From: Ornithodoros turicata
Lineage: Eukaryota > Arthropoda > Arachnida > Ixodida > Argasidae
Assembly: GCF_037126465.1 (NCBI RefSeq)
Contig: NC_088206.1
Location: forward strand, 53,548,841 to 53,612,840
Reading direction: 5' to 3'
Length of the DNA stretch: 64,000 nucleotides
Each line of letters starts with the position of its first letter. Position 1 is the first letter of the stretch. The notes below the pieces were generated by a model. The model searched no databases. It was given only the letters and a program-made list of their open reading frames with translations, and had not been told where the DNA came from. This document shows positions 24,354 to 35,960 of this stretch, piece by piece. The translations under genes were made by a program, and so were the position numbers.

Positions 24354-27300
24354 TCATCTTTGCGCGCTTCTGTTTTTCCACATCTCGAGTGGATTCTTTC
24401 CTTTTCTCTCTTTTTCTCTAACTTTATCCTTAAGCTTTGACAGATTCTTGGCCGAGCGCTCCAAGTTCCTGTACTTATCTGAAAGGTCAATCGAGGAGCG
24501 ATCGTGAAATCCACCGAGCCTCTTAATGAGTGCCCAATGTCCTCTGCCGTACTTCACCACTCCGTATACGAGAGCCTCAACTTCTGCATCGCAGTAGAAT
24601 TTCCTCTTTCCTGTTCCGCGTGTAGCAACACTGGTACCCTGCGCTGCAGACGGTGGACTGCCTTCGATAGACGAGTCCTGTATTACGGAATCTTTGTCCC
24701 TGTCATCAACGTCTGCCTCCGTAACCGTGGCTCGCCCGGATGTCGAGCTTGTGCCTTTTTTGGTCGTTGAAACAGCAGGGCACTTGGCACTGATCTCTGT
24801 AGGCTTTTTCGTTCTCTTCGAGTACCACGGACTCCTCCTTGCTTTTTGCCCTCTGCCACTTTTAACTGAATTAGGGGTTTGAGTGCCCCTCAGCGGTACT
24901 GCACCCTTCTGCTCTTCGCTCTCACGCACGCGTGCCACCAATGTCACACCCTCATCACTGGAGACCGTTTCGTCATCTTGTGTCTTGCTGCTTGCGAAGG
25001 CACAATTTTCTAGTCTCCTTGGAAACAATGGAGCATAACGCAGCAGTGTGTCACGCTCTGTCAAGGACTGCTTTTTATTTTTGTTATATTCCCGCAGCTC
25101 TTTCAGTGGGTTAATCTTCTGTTCACGCTTCTCTTTAACTCTGCTCTTTACAAACTTATATGCCTCAGGATTGCTTTCAAGGTTTCTGAACTTGTCCCTC
25201 AAGTCCGTGGTTTTGCGACCCACAAATCCGCCTTCCATGTGTATCTTTTTCCATATCATGTTATCTCCCGCATATTTCGCGACACCATAGAAGATGGCTT
25301 CTTCTTCAAGGCCGCTGAAGGCAATGGGCTTTCTACGACATCGAACATTAACAACTTGCTCGCAGTTTCCGTTCTGCGCTCCCTCCTGGTCACGAGCATG
25401 TTCTAACATTCTTGCCTGAAGACTTATTTCCACTGTGGGCCGACCACTTGTCTTTTGCCTTCTACGTCTCATTTCTCGTGCCGGCGGTGCATTGGTTGCG
25501 GCTGCTTCCTCCGACAGTACGACAACGCTTGCGTCACTTTCGCGAGCTTGAATGCCCGTCGGCAAACAAGGGAAGGAATCATCACTCTCTTCTATACTTT
25601 CTGTCGCATTGTTACTTTCGTCGTGTCCTGAAACTTCACTTTTGTTCCCACTAGAAACAACAGACTCTTTGACGTTAGATGTCCCTTCCAAGGCTCTGGT
25701 CGACACTGTGGCTTCGCGCTCCAGGTCCGTAGCTTCTAACGACTTGTCGTGCTCACCAGGTTCACAAATTTTCCTTGCTTCCGAATGTTGTTCCTGTTCC
25801 GTTTGGACGACACTGATTGGTGCAACGCTGTCAGCTTCCGTATCGGGAGACTCTCTTTCACAAATGTGGCTTACATTCCGATCCACCGATTCAGGAGCAT
25901 CGATCGAAGACCTTACTTTGTCGCTTCCCTCGTGCGAATAATTGGACAAGCATTGCGTGTGTTCTTTAGAGCGCTGCTCGGAACCCTCGCTGCATTTATA
26001 TTCTGTTGCAACCGCTGTCGTTCGTTGTGTAGCACCATTTTTGTGCACATTTGGTTGCGTAACCCAATCTCCTATATCAGAGATGCGGGATATGAGATTA
26101 GGCGACAAACGTGTCAGTTTAACCACTGGCGAGATAACGTTGACACGCATAGGACAAGGCTTCTTTAAGGGTTGGTTGTCTTTACTGTCTTGTGATAGAT
26201 TAGATAAAGTTCTTTTGTTGCAAGGTAGGTCTGCGTCACAATCAGAAACCTTATGTTTCACTGCAGTTTCAGATTCAGAACTCTCTGATGCGCCGAACAA
26301 CGAGGTCTTTTTTGTCATTGTTGTTGCACTTTTCACAGGACTTCCCTCTGGCTTGCCGTTTCCTGGGAGATCTTGTGGAGATTCTGCGCTGTGTAAGGAT
26401 CCGCATGCCTCACTGTGCGAGCCACTACTTGTATTACAAGGATCTGACTCATCTTCAGCTACGACATCAGACAGTGTCTTATGTTCAGCCTCGTGCTGCA
26501 AGGGCTCTGCTCTTTCGTTGGTGTTACTTCTAGATGTCGATTTTTGTGGAGGTGTTGCACTCGTTTCTTCTCCTTTGCTGCTCGACATGCTACCAGGCAT
26601 AGGATCTTCGTCGTCGCATTCACTGACGCTGCCTAGTTGCAACTTTTGAATGATGGCGGTGTCCCCAGGGGTCCATAGCAGTCTGCTTGTTGTCATATCA
26701 GACGACTGCGAATTACTATCACTCTGACTGTCAGGAATCTGCTCCTCAGCCAAAAACTGTGACACTGGGAAGCCTTGAGACTCGCCTACTGGATCGGTTA
26801 TCTTAGGTGTACTGCTGAAAAGCCGACGAGGCCTGCACTGTTGGATGCTGTCCTTGTCCGCCACACAGGTGACATTTTGCTGAAGTTCGCAATCGGACAA
26901 TTTATTGCTTACTGCACTTCCTGCTGCAACACAGTTTGGTGTGAACACTTGTGATGCCGATGTCTCTGGGACTGTGTCCATTTGTATTTCCCATTGGCAC
27001 ATCATTTCACAATATCTGCTCACACGAGTCTGCTGTACACATTCCTGTGGTGTCTCTGTCACGCGGTCCATTTCTACAGGACTGTTGTCCACGCATGTTA
27101 AATCATCCTCATTGCTGCTCACAGGTTTGCTTCCTTCTAATATGCCAGTGTTAAGCACATTATCGGTGCAACTCTTGGCTGTTTCTGCCTTGTTATGCAT
27201 TAGCTTGCCTGCTAATGCAAGGGTATCACAGGAGGCCTTGGATGATATTTCAGCACCTGTCACACTTGAGATGATATCTTCGAGATTTATTGTTGGAAAG

Positions 27301-27503
27301 ACGTCCTGAAGCGTTGAGGTAGCATCTTGTACAAGTGTGCTATGTGTTCCTAAAAGCAAGGTGCTGTCGCACAGTAGTGCAGCGTAGAACTTGGGCAAGA
27401 TTTCTGTGACTTTATTTGCACTTATAGTGTCCAGCTTAGCAATAATCTCTTCTGAGGTAGGCACTTCCACTGGCACTGTACGAGTAGCTTTGTGTGATGC
27501 CAT
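24354..27503 (-). CDS. Protein with two telobox-like Myb domains (TRF-like), 1049 aa
   Basis: Uninterrupted coding exon of 1049 codons plus stop. Two SANT/Myb domains are visible. Myb1, residues about 725-776, has EEEAIFYGVAKYAG and TDLRDKFRNLE. Myb2, about 966-1015, has EVEALVYGVVKYGRGHWALI and IDLSDKYRNLE. The D-L-x-D-K-(F/Y)-R-N box resembles the telobox (VDLKDKWR) of TRF1/TRF2 and plant telomere proteins; TRFs have one such domain, at the C-terminus. Each is followed by a basic K/E-rich helix (VKEKREQKINPLKE and VREKERKGKNPLEM). The middle is a long Ser/Glu-rich disordered linker, with a basic patch MRRRRQKTSGRP near 690. Met 1 at 27503 is preferred over an upstream ATG at 27554 because a 3' splice site (TTGTCTATTTTCAG) sits between them, implying a non-coding first exon upstream. 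A role at TTAGG telomeres is inference. Confidence 0.88.
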   Translation of the reverse strand: MASHKATRTVPVEVPTSEEIIAKLDTISANKVTEILPKFYAALLCDSTLLLGTHSTLVQDATSTLQDVFPTINLEDIISSVTGAEISSKASCDTLALAGKLMHNKAETAKSCTDNVLNTGILEGSKPVSSNEDDLTCVDNSPVEMDRVTETPQECVQQTRVSRYCEMMCQWEIQMDTVPETSASQVFTPNCVAAGSAVSNKLSDCELQQNVTCVADKDSIQQCRPRRLFSSTPKITDPVGESQGFPVSQFLAEEQIPDSQSDSNSQSSDMTTSRLLWTPGDTAIIQKLQLGSVSECDDEDPMPGSMSSSKGEETSATPPQKSTSRSNTNERAEPLQHEAEHKTLSDVVAEDESDPCNTSSGSHSEACGSLHSAESPQDLPGNGKPEGSPVKSATTMTKKTSLFGASESSESETAVKHKVSDCDADLPCNKRTLSNLSQDSKDNQPLKKPCPMRVNVISPVVKLTRLSPNLISRISDIGDWVTQPNVHKNGATQRTTAVATEYKCSEGSEQRSKEHTQCLSNYSHEGSDKVRSSIDAPESVDRNVSHICERESPDTEADSVAPISVVQTEQEQHSEARKICEPGEHDKSLEATDLEREATVSTRALEGTSNVKESVVSSGNKSEVSGHDESNNATESIEESDDSFPCLPTGIQARESDASVVVLSEEAAATNAPPAREMRRRRQKTSGRPTVEISLQARMLEHARDQEGAQNGNCEQVVNVRCRRKPIAFSGLEEEAIFYGVAKYAGDNMIWKKIHMEGGFVGRKTTDLRDKFRNLESNPEAYKFVKSRVKEKREQKINPLKELREYNKNKKQSLTERDTLLRYAPLFPRRLENCAFASSKTQDDETVSSDEGVTLVARVRESEEQKGAVPLRGTQTPNSVKSGRGQKARRSPWYSKRTKKPTEISAKCPAVSTTKKGTSSTSGRATVTEADVDDRDKDSVIQDSSIEGSPPSAAQGTSVATRGTGKRKFYCDAEVEALVYGVVKYGRGHWALIKRLGGFHDRSSIDLSDKYRNLERSAKNLSKLKDKVREKERKGKNPLEMWKNRSAQR

Positions 27504-28181
27504 AGTTTCACTGTGTGGGCTGAAAATAGACAAAGATATTGGGCATCGCCTCATTCAATGTGCACATACTAAGTGTTATGTGCTGCTATCTTTGGAAAGG
27601 CAGCCATATTTTGTGCGCCTACCGCAAGTATTGACGAGAGCACACTTTCAAGATTGGTACGTGTAAGCCTACATTAACCTCTGGTATCTTGTAAGTGAAG
27701 ATATCGAACTCATCGAAAAGAGTCGAAGGAGGTGTTAACAATCTGTGGTTCATCACCTTACATTGTAGGCATAAATCAGAACAAATACAGGTAAAAATTA
27801 GCAGAGATGCCAATGCACCAGCGCGACCATGCAAGTAGTCTTCAACTGTTATTATGTAGAGACTAAAGCAAGCAGGTCGTAGATCGGCAGCCGCTGATAT
27901 TTTGAACAGAGTGTGTTCCCTGTTAGACATATTGGCGACTCCCAATGTGGGGCTTTTGCTGCAACCTGTTTCTCAATGAGTACTGTGAGAAATACGACCT
28001 ACGAATCCGAGTGACACTCACGCAAACACCCTTGGGAGTTTCACATCAGCCCATTGCACAGCCGACCGCTACAAACCACCACAAACCACGCAAGCTTCCA
28101 GAATGGATTGAATAGGAACTTTTTCTTAGTCTATGGATATGACCGTCAAGTCAGAGCCAACAGGCGCTCTTCGATTTGGCT
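27504..28181. other. 5' region of the double-Myb gene
   Basis: A probable splice acceptor ends at about 27516 (minus). The upstream non-coding exon was not found. A solo copy of the dispersed TIR motif (GCCGCTGATATTTTGAACAG) lies at about 27888-27910. Otherwise nothing identifiable. Confidence 0.4.
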
Positions 28182-28310
28182 CAGGGTGTCGAACCGAAAC
28201 GTTTTTCGTTCCGGTTACGTCATAAACGATCCGGTACCGGTTCTGCTCCGGAGTAAAAAAAATAACGGTTCATACCGGTTTTTATTCAGTTCCGCTTCTG
28301 CTGGGAATAT
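28182..28310. mobile_element. Solo end of the CAGGGTGTCGAACCG hAT family
   Basis: It starts CAGGGTGTCGAACCGAAACG, as in the complete element at 29507, then shows GGTTCCGG/ACCGGTT motifs and loses similarity before an A-rich run at 28323-28339. The other end is absent. Confidence 0.65.
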
Positions 28311-28930
28311 TCATCCCCACAAGAAAAAAAAAAAAAAAAGGAATCAATGCTACAAAATGTAAACCCGTTTATTCCGCATACATTCCACATGGTATTTAAT
28401 ATCAATAGACAGCTGTGAAATTGGTAGCTCCTGGTTCCTGTGGGTTACTGTCTGTTCAAATGGGCTTTCTCCTTTATTGAAGCGCATGCTACAAACGGAC
28501 TTGTTTGTCGTGATTGATATATTAACATTGCCTTGAGTTTGAGGGGATAACACAGGACGAACACAGGACGAGATGAACAGATAGACTCACGAACCAGCAA
28601 TGAAGCTTTAATACAGAAAGGGCAAGGGAAATATGATAAAAAGAAAGTGTACACTCCGGCGTCTCGGCGTAGGTGAATATGAGGCGTGTAATACGAACGA
28701 ATCGGTGGTAGCATCGATAACTGCACAAGGGAACGTGTGTGATTGTAAAGAATGGAAAGGTATTCTAAAGCAGTACAGATTGCAAAAAGGACGATAAAAA
28801 GTAAAAGTATTGGTAACAGTAACAGTAAAATATATGAAAGTATAAATATACAAGCAAAACTCAGAAGTGAATAAGGTAAGGAATAAAATGTGTTTGAGTC
28901 TCCCCATGGAATTAGTCAAGATTAAAGAAG

Positions 28931-31900
28931 TTATCCGGGGCTAACGGGGCTAAGGAGAGTGACCAAGCCTTCTGGGATGACAATGCTAGGTTGGCTCACA
29001 CATTCTTTTGTAGTTGCTATTAGAGAGGATTCTAGTAGAGTGCGGGACAGCTTGTCATTGCAGGAGATTAAACAGTTGGTTCCTAGAAGGTCTGTCGAGC
29101 AACCGGAACAGCCCTCCAGATGTTTAAAAAGTTCAGAAGTACTTGATTTGTTTTTGACATTATTAGCATGTTCCCGAAGTCTATCGTTTAGGCAATGGCC
29201 ACTCTGGCCAATGTAGGAGCCCCCACACCGAAGGGGTACACGGTACACGCACGACTTTTTGCAGTCTACGAACTTTTTTGTGTGGGATGTGGTGCATCGC
29301 TGGTGTTGAACAGATTTCATGAAGGGTGTTAGGGTGGACAGCTTGTTGTGAACAGAGTAGGCTACTCTGATTCCTTGCGAGGTTGCAAATTTTCCTAAGG
29401 CATGTGAAATACCGTGGTAAAACGGTAGGACCACGCGGCGGTTCAGTGGGCGTTCAGGGTTTAAGGGTTTTGGGGTGCTTAGGAGATTTTGCAGGTGTGT
29501 ATATATCAGGGTGTCGAACCGAACCCGAACCGAAAACCGAACCCGAACCGTTATTTTTGCCGGAACCGAACCCGAACCGAAATTTTCAGAACACTGCTGA
29601 ACCCGAACCGGAGCAGAACCATAAAAAATAATAGCGGTAACCGGTTCGCAACAAAACGGTTCGGACATAGAAGTCAGCACAAGAGTTCCTCTCTATCCCC
29701 GAACGAAGACACATCGGTATCATCATCACGCGCCTATATCATGGATTTCAGAAATTTTCACCTAGCAGTCAGACGACGACGTATAGTAAGTATACTTTCA
29801 GCATCTTTTTAACATGTTGAAGCGCAGTTGTCCTTGTGAGCGCCGCGGCTGGCGCCCCACGCACGCGGTGATGCGGCGTCTACTCTTCAGAGACGAGGTG
29901 CCACGCGGACGAATGCAACAGGAATGGAGTAGGCCAGTTATGTAGCTCTACACGACGAATATGTGATCAAATAAGCGCCCAAGATTTCTTTTTACACGTG
30001 AGCAGTAAAAATTAAACAAGTCAGAAACATGAGAAGTGGAGAAGGAGCGTACGCAGAACGGTGCCTGTTTGATTGGTCGTGGTTTGAAAAGTAAATGTGG
30101 TTCTGCTTATTGGTAGTGCAGTTGTGTCGTGATACATTGCCTTTGTGAGGTGGATTAACTAGTACACTGCTGTGAGCTTGGACAGAGTAAGGCTGGCAGG
30201 CTTATTTTCGACATGCTTCAGTACGGTTTCAGATCGATGCAGTGTGCCGGCAAGTACTGTCGTCTATCTTACGCTGTCCATCTTATTAGGCTTCCTTTAA
30301 GTTTATCTTGCTGGCACTGTGCGTGTGAAAAAGAGATTTTGGGAACAGAAAGTAGCGGGACAACACCACTTCATCAGCGTGGACTCTACTTGCAATAAGT
30401 GTTCATCCATTTCTTATTTCTCTCGCTAAAGAGCTACCTCACCGCTAAAGTCGTCAATGCAGACAACAGCAGTAAGCTATTAGCCACGCATTTCCTGATA
30501 AAAGCAGTTTTATGGAACATATAAAACGGAAGCGTTGAACCGGTTCGCGAACCGGTTCGGTTTTTGGCGTGGCCGAACCGGAACTGAACCGGAACGAAAT
30601 CAAAACAATGCGAACCCGAACCCGAACCGAACCCGTATTTTTTGCGGTTCGACACCCTGGTATATATTGCATCCGACTGGAAGCCAGCTTCTTTGAGGCG
30701 GCTGATTTGTTGGGACACAGTGGTAGGGACTTTATGGACACAGGATTTTTTAACAGCAGAACCCAAGACGGAATTGATTACACCTGACTTTACGGCTTTG
30801 GGATGGCAACTCCACCTTGACAGTAGCGGTTTCGGGTCAGTACGGCCATACTCCCAACACAAAGTTGGACTAAGGATGAAGGTTACGTCTAGGAAACCTA
30901 GACGGCCGTTTGAGGGGACTTCTGAAGTAAAGACCAATTCAGGACAAGTCTTTTGAGCACAAGCCACGAGTTCAGTTATGGAGTCTGAATGAGAGGCTAA
31001 AATAATGATATCATCAACGTAGCGTCGGACAAGAGTTGTGCCACGACATGATTTGGAATAGGACGATAGTGATCGATCGAGTGCAGAAAGGTAAATCTCG
31101 CTAAGCTTGGGTGCGACAGAAGAACCAATGCAAATTCCCTTTGATTGTGTGAAAAGACTATCGTTGAAGCTGACAACTGTAGACGAAAGGTAAAGTTTGA
31201 CATGCTCGAGAAAGGAGGAAAGTGGGATCCCCGCATTTCTTTGAAAACAAACCAAATTCTTCTCAATGATGTCCCATAATCTGGAAAATAGGATTGCGGT
31301 GTCGAGGGAGAAATACAGGTCCTTGATATCAAGTGACATACAGTGGAAATTTTGTGTGTGATAAGGCACAATGTCATCAAGGAGATCCTCAGAATTTCGA
31401 ATACTGATAGAGTCTGGCAGGAAAATGCATTTCAAAGAATTTTCAATATAGTCGGAGATAACTTTCTGCCAAGTGCCGTTCTCGTTTACAATGACTCGAA
31501 GTGGTTGAGAAGGTTTAAGTACAAATTTTACGGAAAAGGTATCAGCTGAGGCAATAGAAATCTTTGTAATTGTCGAGGGTTTGAAGTGCAGGGATCGTAA
31601 AAGATCTAAGGCTTTCCGTTTAGCAAGTTTGAGGTTGCCCTCAAAAGGCTTTAGGACGGAAGAGATGGAGGCAAGAGCTTTCTCATTAAAGCTTGACTGA
31701 GGTAAGATAAAGAACTTGGAGGATTTATCGGTCTCGAAAAGGACGGCGGAGTTTTTTGCTCAATCCCGCTTGATGTTCAGTTGCCATGCGGTAGGTTTTA
31801 GGAGAGGCAACGAGGGAACGTTGAGGGCCGAGTGTAGCTTTTGCAAACATTGTTGTGTCAGGGAGACTCGGGTGTCACTGATAGACGGCGCTGAAGAGAC

Positions 31901-31942
31901 TTCAAGACGCTGAACATAACCAGCACGAATCAAACCAAGCAT
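28931..31942 (-). pseudogene. Penelope-like polyprotein gene (RT plus GIY-YIG), disrupted
   Basis: Reading from 31942: an N-terminal linker region, an in-frame TGA at about 31763, then reverse transcriptase from about 31750 to 30680. Visible RT boxes are MSLDIKDLYFSL, GICIGSSVAPKLSEIYLS, the catalytic YVDDIIILA and GRLGFLDVTF. The frame enters the MITE at QSDAIYT and resumes beyond it as YTHLQNLL, in phase if the insert plus one target copy is ignored. GIY-YIG domain follows with GGSYIGQSG, LNDRLREH and LLESSLIA, ending at the stop at 28931. One nonsense codon and one insertion are the only lesions seen, so this copy was intact fairly recently. Confidence 0.85.
29507..30659. mobile_element. 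hAT-type MITE, TIR CAGGGTGTCGAACCG, inside a Penelope ORF
   Basis: The 1153-bp element starts CAGGGTGTCGAACCG and ends CGGTTCGACACCCTG. Exact 8-bp duplication GTATATAT at 29499-29506 and 30660-30667. Both ends are arrays of GAACCCGAACCG / CGGTTCGG. The interior has no transposase. The empty site can be read from the reading frame of the interrupted Penelope gene, which makes the boundaries certain. Confidence 0.95.
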
Positions 31943-31987
31943 ATCATTCCAGATTGCAATTGCAATCTGGAATGATATCCTTGGTTT

Positions 31988-33400
31988 AACAAACGAACAA
32001 AAGCTTTCCTTGCCGTACGTATGAATTATTTTGAGTGCCAGATACCCAGCGCTGTCGCCGATCGGCTTCCCTATTTTGGCCGGGGCAGTGCAGGTGCCAT
32101 GTATTACGGCTTTGGCCCGGGGAAGCGGGAGGGGGTTTATTTATTAGACCAATGAAAAAAAAAAAACGGGGGGAGGGAAGGTGGGGAAGCGGTGACACTT
32201 CCCAGTTTCGCTCGAGATGAAGAACCACCTGAATGCACTCAGTGTAGCGAACCGCTGTCGGTTTTACACAAACTCATCTCATCTCCATGCAGCAAGGCTA
32301 TGCAGTACTACGCTTTACCCTAGAAAACTACGAGCACCATGTCAACATGTGCACATTCCCCATCTCTCCGCAGCAAGAAGAATGAAGAATCGTCCGCGGC
32401 CGGCGCGCGGGCAGAAGCGACTTTCTCACGTGACATATGACGTTCGCCGAGAGGCGGAGCCCGTGTGACTCGAACTACAGCCGAAAAGAGTCTCCCGGCG
32501 ATAGCAGGCGCCCACAGCTCCCCATAGAGCCCATAGTTTGAGATAATTCAGGCAACACTGGACATACCACCAATGAAAATGCGTCGTGATGCCTACTGTG
32601 CCTACGTCGTGATGACTTTGTCAACCAATCCCGGAGCGCGCAACCTCCTTCGGCCAATGGGCATCCGTCATGATGCCTGACGATGACCAGGTGACTATGA
32701 CGTGATTTTATTTTTCTACTGCCGCGAATGCGGGGAGCTATGGAGGCCTGGCGATAGTGCTAAGTTTTCCAAGGTTGCGTGTTCACTAGAGTGGCCTAGA
32801 TACCAGTATTCTAGGTCACTCTAGTGTTCACTCATCACGCACATGATATGTGCTGTGTGAGAATGACCAAGCTATGGGTGAACTAGAAGGACTGATGTAT
32901 TTACTGGCCTATTCAATACATGGGGAGCGCGTGGTCCCTCTTTTGAAGCAAGCACGTGAGCTTCGCGCTTCGCCACGCCAATAGGCGCTCGCCGCACACC
33001 ACGCGGATTTCGGTTGAACTATTACATCAATTCAATATGCGGCAAGTCTGACCATGCCGATGTTAAAAGATTTTTGATATACACGTCATTGGTTTACATG
33101 CTGACTATTTACATTCGATTCGGGCACGCCCTGTCGTCACCACTGCAGTGGTCGTCAGAGACAACGTTGAAATAACAAGGAACGTTTTTAAATTTTGTTG
33201 CTTAACATGGCTTGACTCTTTTATCATATGCTTGAACCGTACATGGCTGATGTAAATGCGAGAAAATGAGCAAACAGAAAAACAGGTACCGAAATTCTAG
33301 TGCCTTGGTCTTTTTCACATACTATTTCCGTGCAGTGAGAAAGTTGCCTTGATGCCAGCCTCCCACGGAGGCAGTATAGTACCAACTACCAAAATGAAGT
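31988..33400. other. Non-genic repeat-rich stretch
   Basis: It contains inverted blocks at about 32498-32527 (GGCGATAGCAGGCGCCCACA) and 32733-32762 (GGAGCTATGGAGGCCTGGCG) that probably bound a small foldback, and a 43-bp hairpin at 32786-32828 (CACTAGAGTGGCCTAGA against TCTAGGTCACTCTAGTG). A GT-rich/AG-rich low-complexity run lies at 33426-33490. No exon is supported. Confidence 0.45.
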
Positions 33401-35089
33401 AACGCAACACCTTGACCCGCTACCCCCCCACACACACAAAAAAAAAAAAAAAAAGAAAGGAAGAAAAAAGAAAGGCAAAGAAAAGAAAAACAGACAGCGC
33501 AATACAGTACTAGCGTCGCTACATATTTGAAAAAGTAACGCGATACCGCTACCTTTCTCAAACAAAAGTAACGTAAATACTATGCCGCTACTTTTTCGCT
33601 GTACGCATCTCATTGCCGAAGACGCTCCAATATTTATGTTCCCAACATGCAGCAGGGCCATTCCAGGGCAAATGATCCAAAGGTGCCGCTATAGCCTCCG
33701 CTTAGAATTTTAGGTGAAGTTTTAGGTGGTTCCTTATAAATAGCGGTCGGAACAGTTGTTTTATTTATTTATTTTATTTTTCGGTTCGATCCATACGATT
33801 TTCAAATAAGACAAATGTACTTTGGTAGTAGTTCTTGTTTGGAAATTTGGAGGTTTGTGTTATTTTTATGTACGTATACTGGAGATAAACATGGAGGTTT
33901 GTTATGTACATAAACTGTTAAATAGGGACTGCTAGGCAAGCCCGAGCTGCAGCCCCCCCCCCTCCCCCCCCAAAAAAATCATTTTTACATGGAACATATA
34001 CAACAGTCCTGTGTAAGAGATAAAAGAATATTCATAAAAGAAAACACGCATACGCACGAAAGGTATCATCAACAGCAATCCTAACTGACCTATCAAAATA
34101 GTGACCGTCGCGTCATTCATTTACAAGGTGGTTGTTGCGAATCTGCGTTATTAGACCAGTTTTAATCTCGTTATCTTTATACCCTGCTATCTCCCTTTGA
34201 CTTTGCATGCAAAGTTCGGTTGTTGCTGACCAGCAGTGGTTCACAGCAACACCTGTTGTTACAGATGTATATTTCAGGTGCAACGTTACGGTAGCATGCT
34301 GTAGTTTACTCATCGTGTGTACCTTGTTACATCCTGGCCGATTGGGCCTGGCATTCTGGAATTGGCCGTTACTTTCACAGCCCGAAATAAAAATAAATAT
34401 TGGGGTTGCTGGACGACAAAAATTGCGTACAAGGAAGCCTACAACTGCCAAAAATAACAAGAGAAAACATAAAAATAAAGCACAACCAATGGCGCTTCTT
34501 GTCCTTTCGGACCATATGTATTCCGGAAGAGTGTAATGATACCGCCCGCACTAGCATTCGTGGGCGTTTCGTTTTTTTTTTAATGGAAACATCATAACAA
34601 CAATCGGTTTAGTCAGTTTTTAGCCTGAGGTAATTCAGCCTGCCATACGAAATACGAAACAAAATACGAAATATCTCGCACGGACGAATTTCGTTGGCAA
34701 CGCGGTTCAATCCGCTAGTTCCGATCTCTCACGACGCCCATTACGCCCGAACCGTTTCGTGATCCTGTAAGCGCAAATTTTTTCAACGTTCAGTTCCGGT
34801 TCGGTTCAACCAGAGAGAAAAAAAAAAAGGGTTTGGTTCAGTTCCGGTCCACCGAAGAATACAGGTTTTTAGCGGTTTTCGGTCCGGGTTCAGTTTCGGT
34901 TCCGATCACTGCTTCTGAATCGGAAAGCAACGAAACATAATTCGTTTCTAAGTTTTGTTCAGTATAGTGCGACTGCTTAGTGTTTGCTTTCCATGAAGGG
35001 TTTCGTGACTGATATCCGCTCAGTTGTTCCTTGCTACGGTGCGCCGCTGAGCGCATACACGTTTGCGAAGGTACCTTGAACTTATATAG
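33401..35089. other. Non-genic stretch with hAT fragments
   Basis: At 33520-33605 it has GCGATACCGCTACC and AGTAACG texture related to the element at 20442. At 34795-34912 lies a fragment ending CGGTTCCGATCACTG, related to the family at 10174. A C/G homopolymer tract is at 33953-33970. No gene was recognised. Confidence 0.4.
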
Positions 35090-35960
35090 GGTGTCCCAGC
35101 TGAGTGCGAACATATTTCTTAAAAATATATATACCACTCTTTCCGAGATGAAATCAATTGCAGTGTGGCATATGCTGAAGGGCACTCCCTAGGAGGGCAT
35201 TAGCAGACTCGTAAGGCAATGCCTTAATTAACTTTCAATAATTAACTTTTTAATTATAAAAGCTACGAAGTTGTTCCAATGAGAACATCTGATCTCTTTC
35301 GTCAACTGATACCGGAGCCGTTTTCAGAAAAAAAATCCGTTCGATAGATCGTCCGCTAAAAATTCGTGAAGGAACACCATTTCTTTCTTTATTTTGTTCA
35401 TTGCGCATTTTCGGAGACGCGTCTCTCCTTCACCGCTAATGTGAGAGGATGAAAGAGCACACTACCGCCTCTGGCGTCCTGGAAACAGATTAAAAGAAAA
35501 CAGTAAATGCAACCCAAGATAAGGACAGTTCGGAGAGGGTCACCCGATACGTTTTTTTTCGTTTTGTTTCCGCAAGTTAAAGCTCATCTTCCACGCATGA
35601 GGCGGCACTGTGGTCCTTCACCCTCTCACATTGGGGATGAAGGAAAGACGCGTCTCCGAAGGTGCGCGATGAACAAAATAACGAAAAAAAAAGGTGTTCC
35701 TTCACGAAATTTTTTGCGGACGATCTATCGAACGGATTTTTGTTCTGAAAACGGCTCCTGTATTAGGTGACGGAAGAGATCAGATGTTCTCATTGGAACA
35801 ACTTCGTAGCTCTTATAATTAAAATGTTAATTATTGAAAGTTAATTAAGGCGTTATCTTAGGAGTTTGCTAATGTCCCCTTAAGGAGTCCCCTTCAGCAT
35901 ATGTTATGCTGCAACTGATTTCATCTCGGAAAAAGTGATTCTTCGAAAGACACCTTGATC
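35090..35960. mobile_element. Foldback element with long arms
   Basis: The left arm from AGGGTGTCCCAGCTGAGTGC pairs with the right arm ending GACACCTTGATC. Paired inner blocks include CCGAGATGAAATCAATTGCA against TGCAACTGATTTCATCTCGG, and CAATGAGAACATCTGATCTC against GATCAGATGTTCTCATTGG. The whole 870 bp folds as one hairpin of arms around 350-400 bp with a loop holding CCTCTCACATT-like sequence. No coding capacity. Confidence 0.8.

Larger units (their letters stand above)
28931..31987 (-). mobile_element. Penelope-like element with an hAT MITE inserted
   Basis: Minus-strand element with reverse transcriptase followed by a GIY-YIG endonuclease, the defining order of Penelope-like elements. 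Its upstream border is a palindrome at 31932-31987 (centre GATTGCAATTGCAATC) where the first coding triplets fold back on an inverted copy, as expected from the inverted-repeat copies common in this class. The interior is split by the 1153-bp MITE at 29507-30659. The 3' end lies near 28931 just after the stop codon; the true border is not visible. Confidence 0.85.

Noticed and set aside
24504..27309. Many plus-strand ORFs of 80-235 codons opposite the double-Myb gene
   Set aside because: They are antisense shadows of a 1049-codon frame with clear domains; no domain or splice logic was seen in them.
27554..27554. Upstream ATG as start of the double-Myb protein
   Set aside because: A pyrimidine-rich tract plus CAG between it and the ATG at 27503 looks like an intron end, and the extra 17 residues show no conserved feature.
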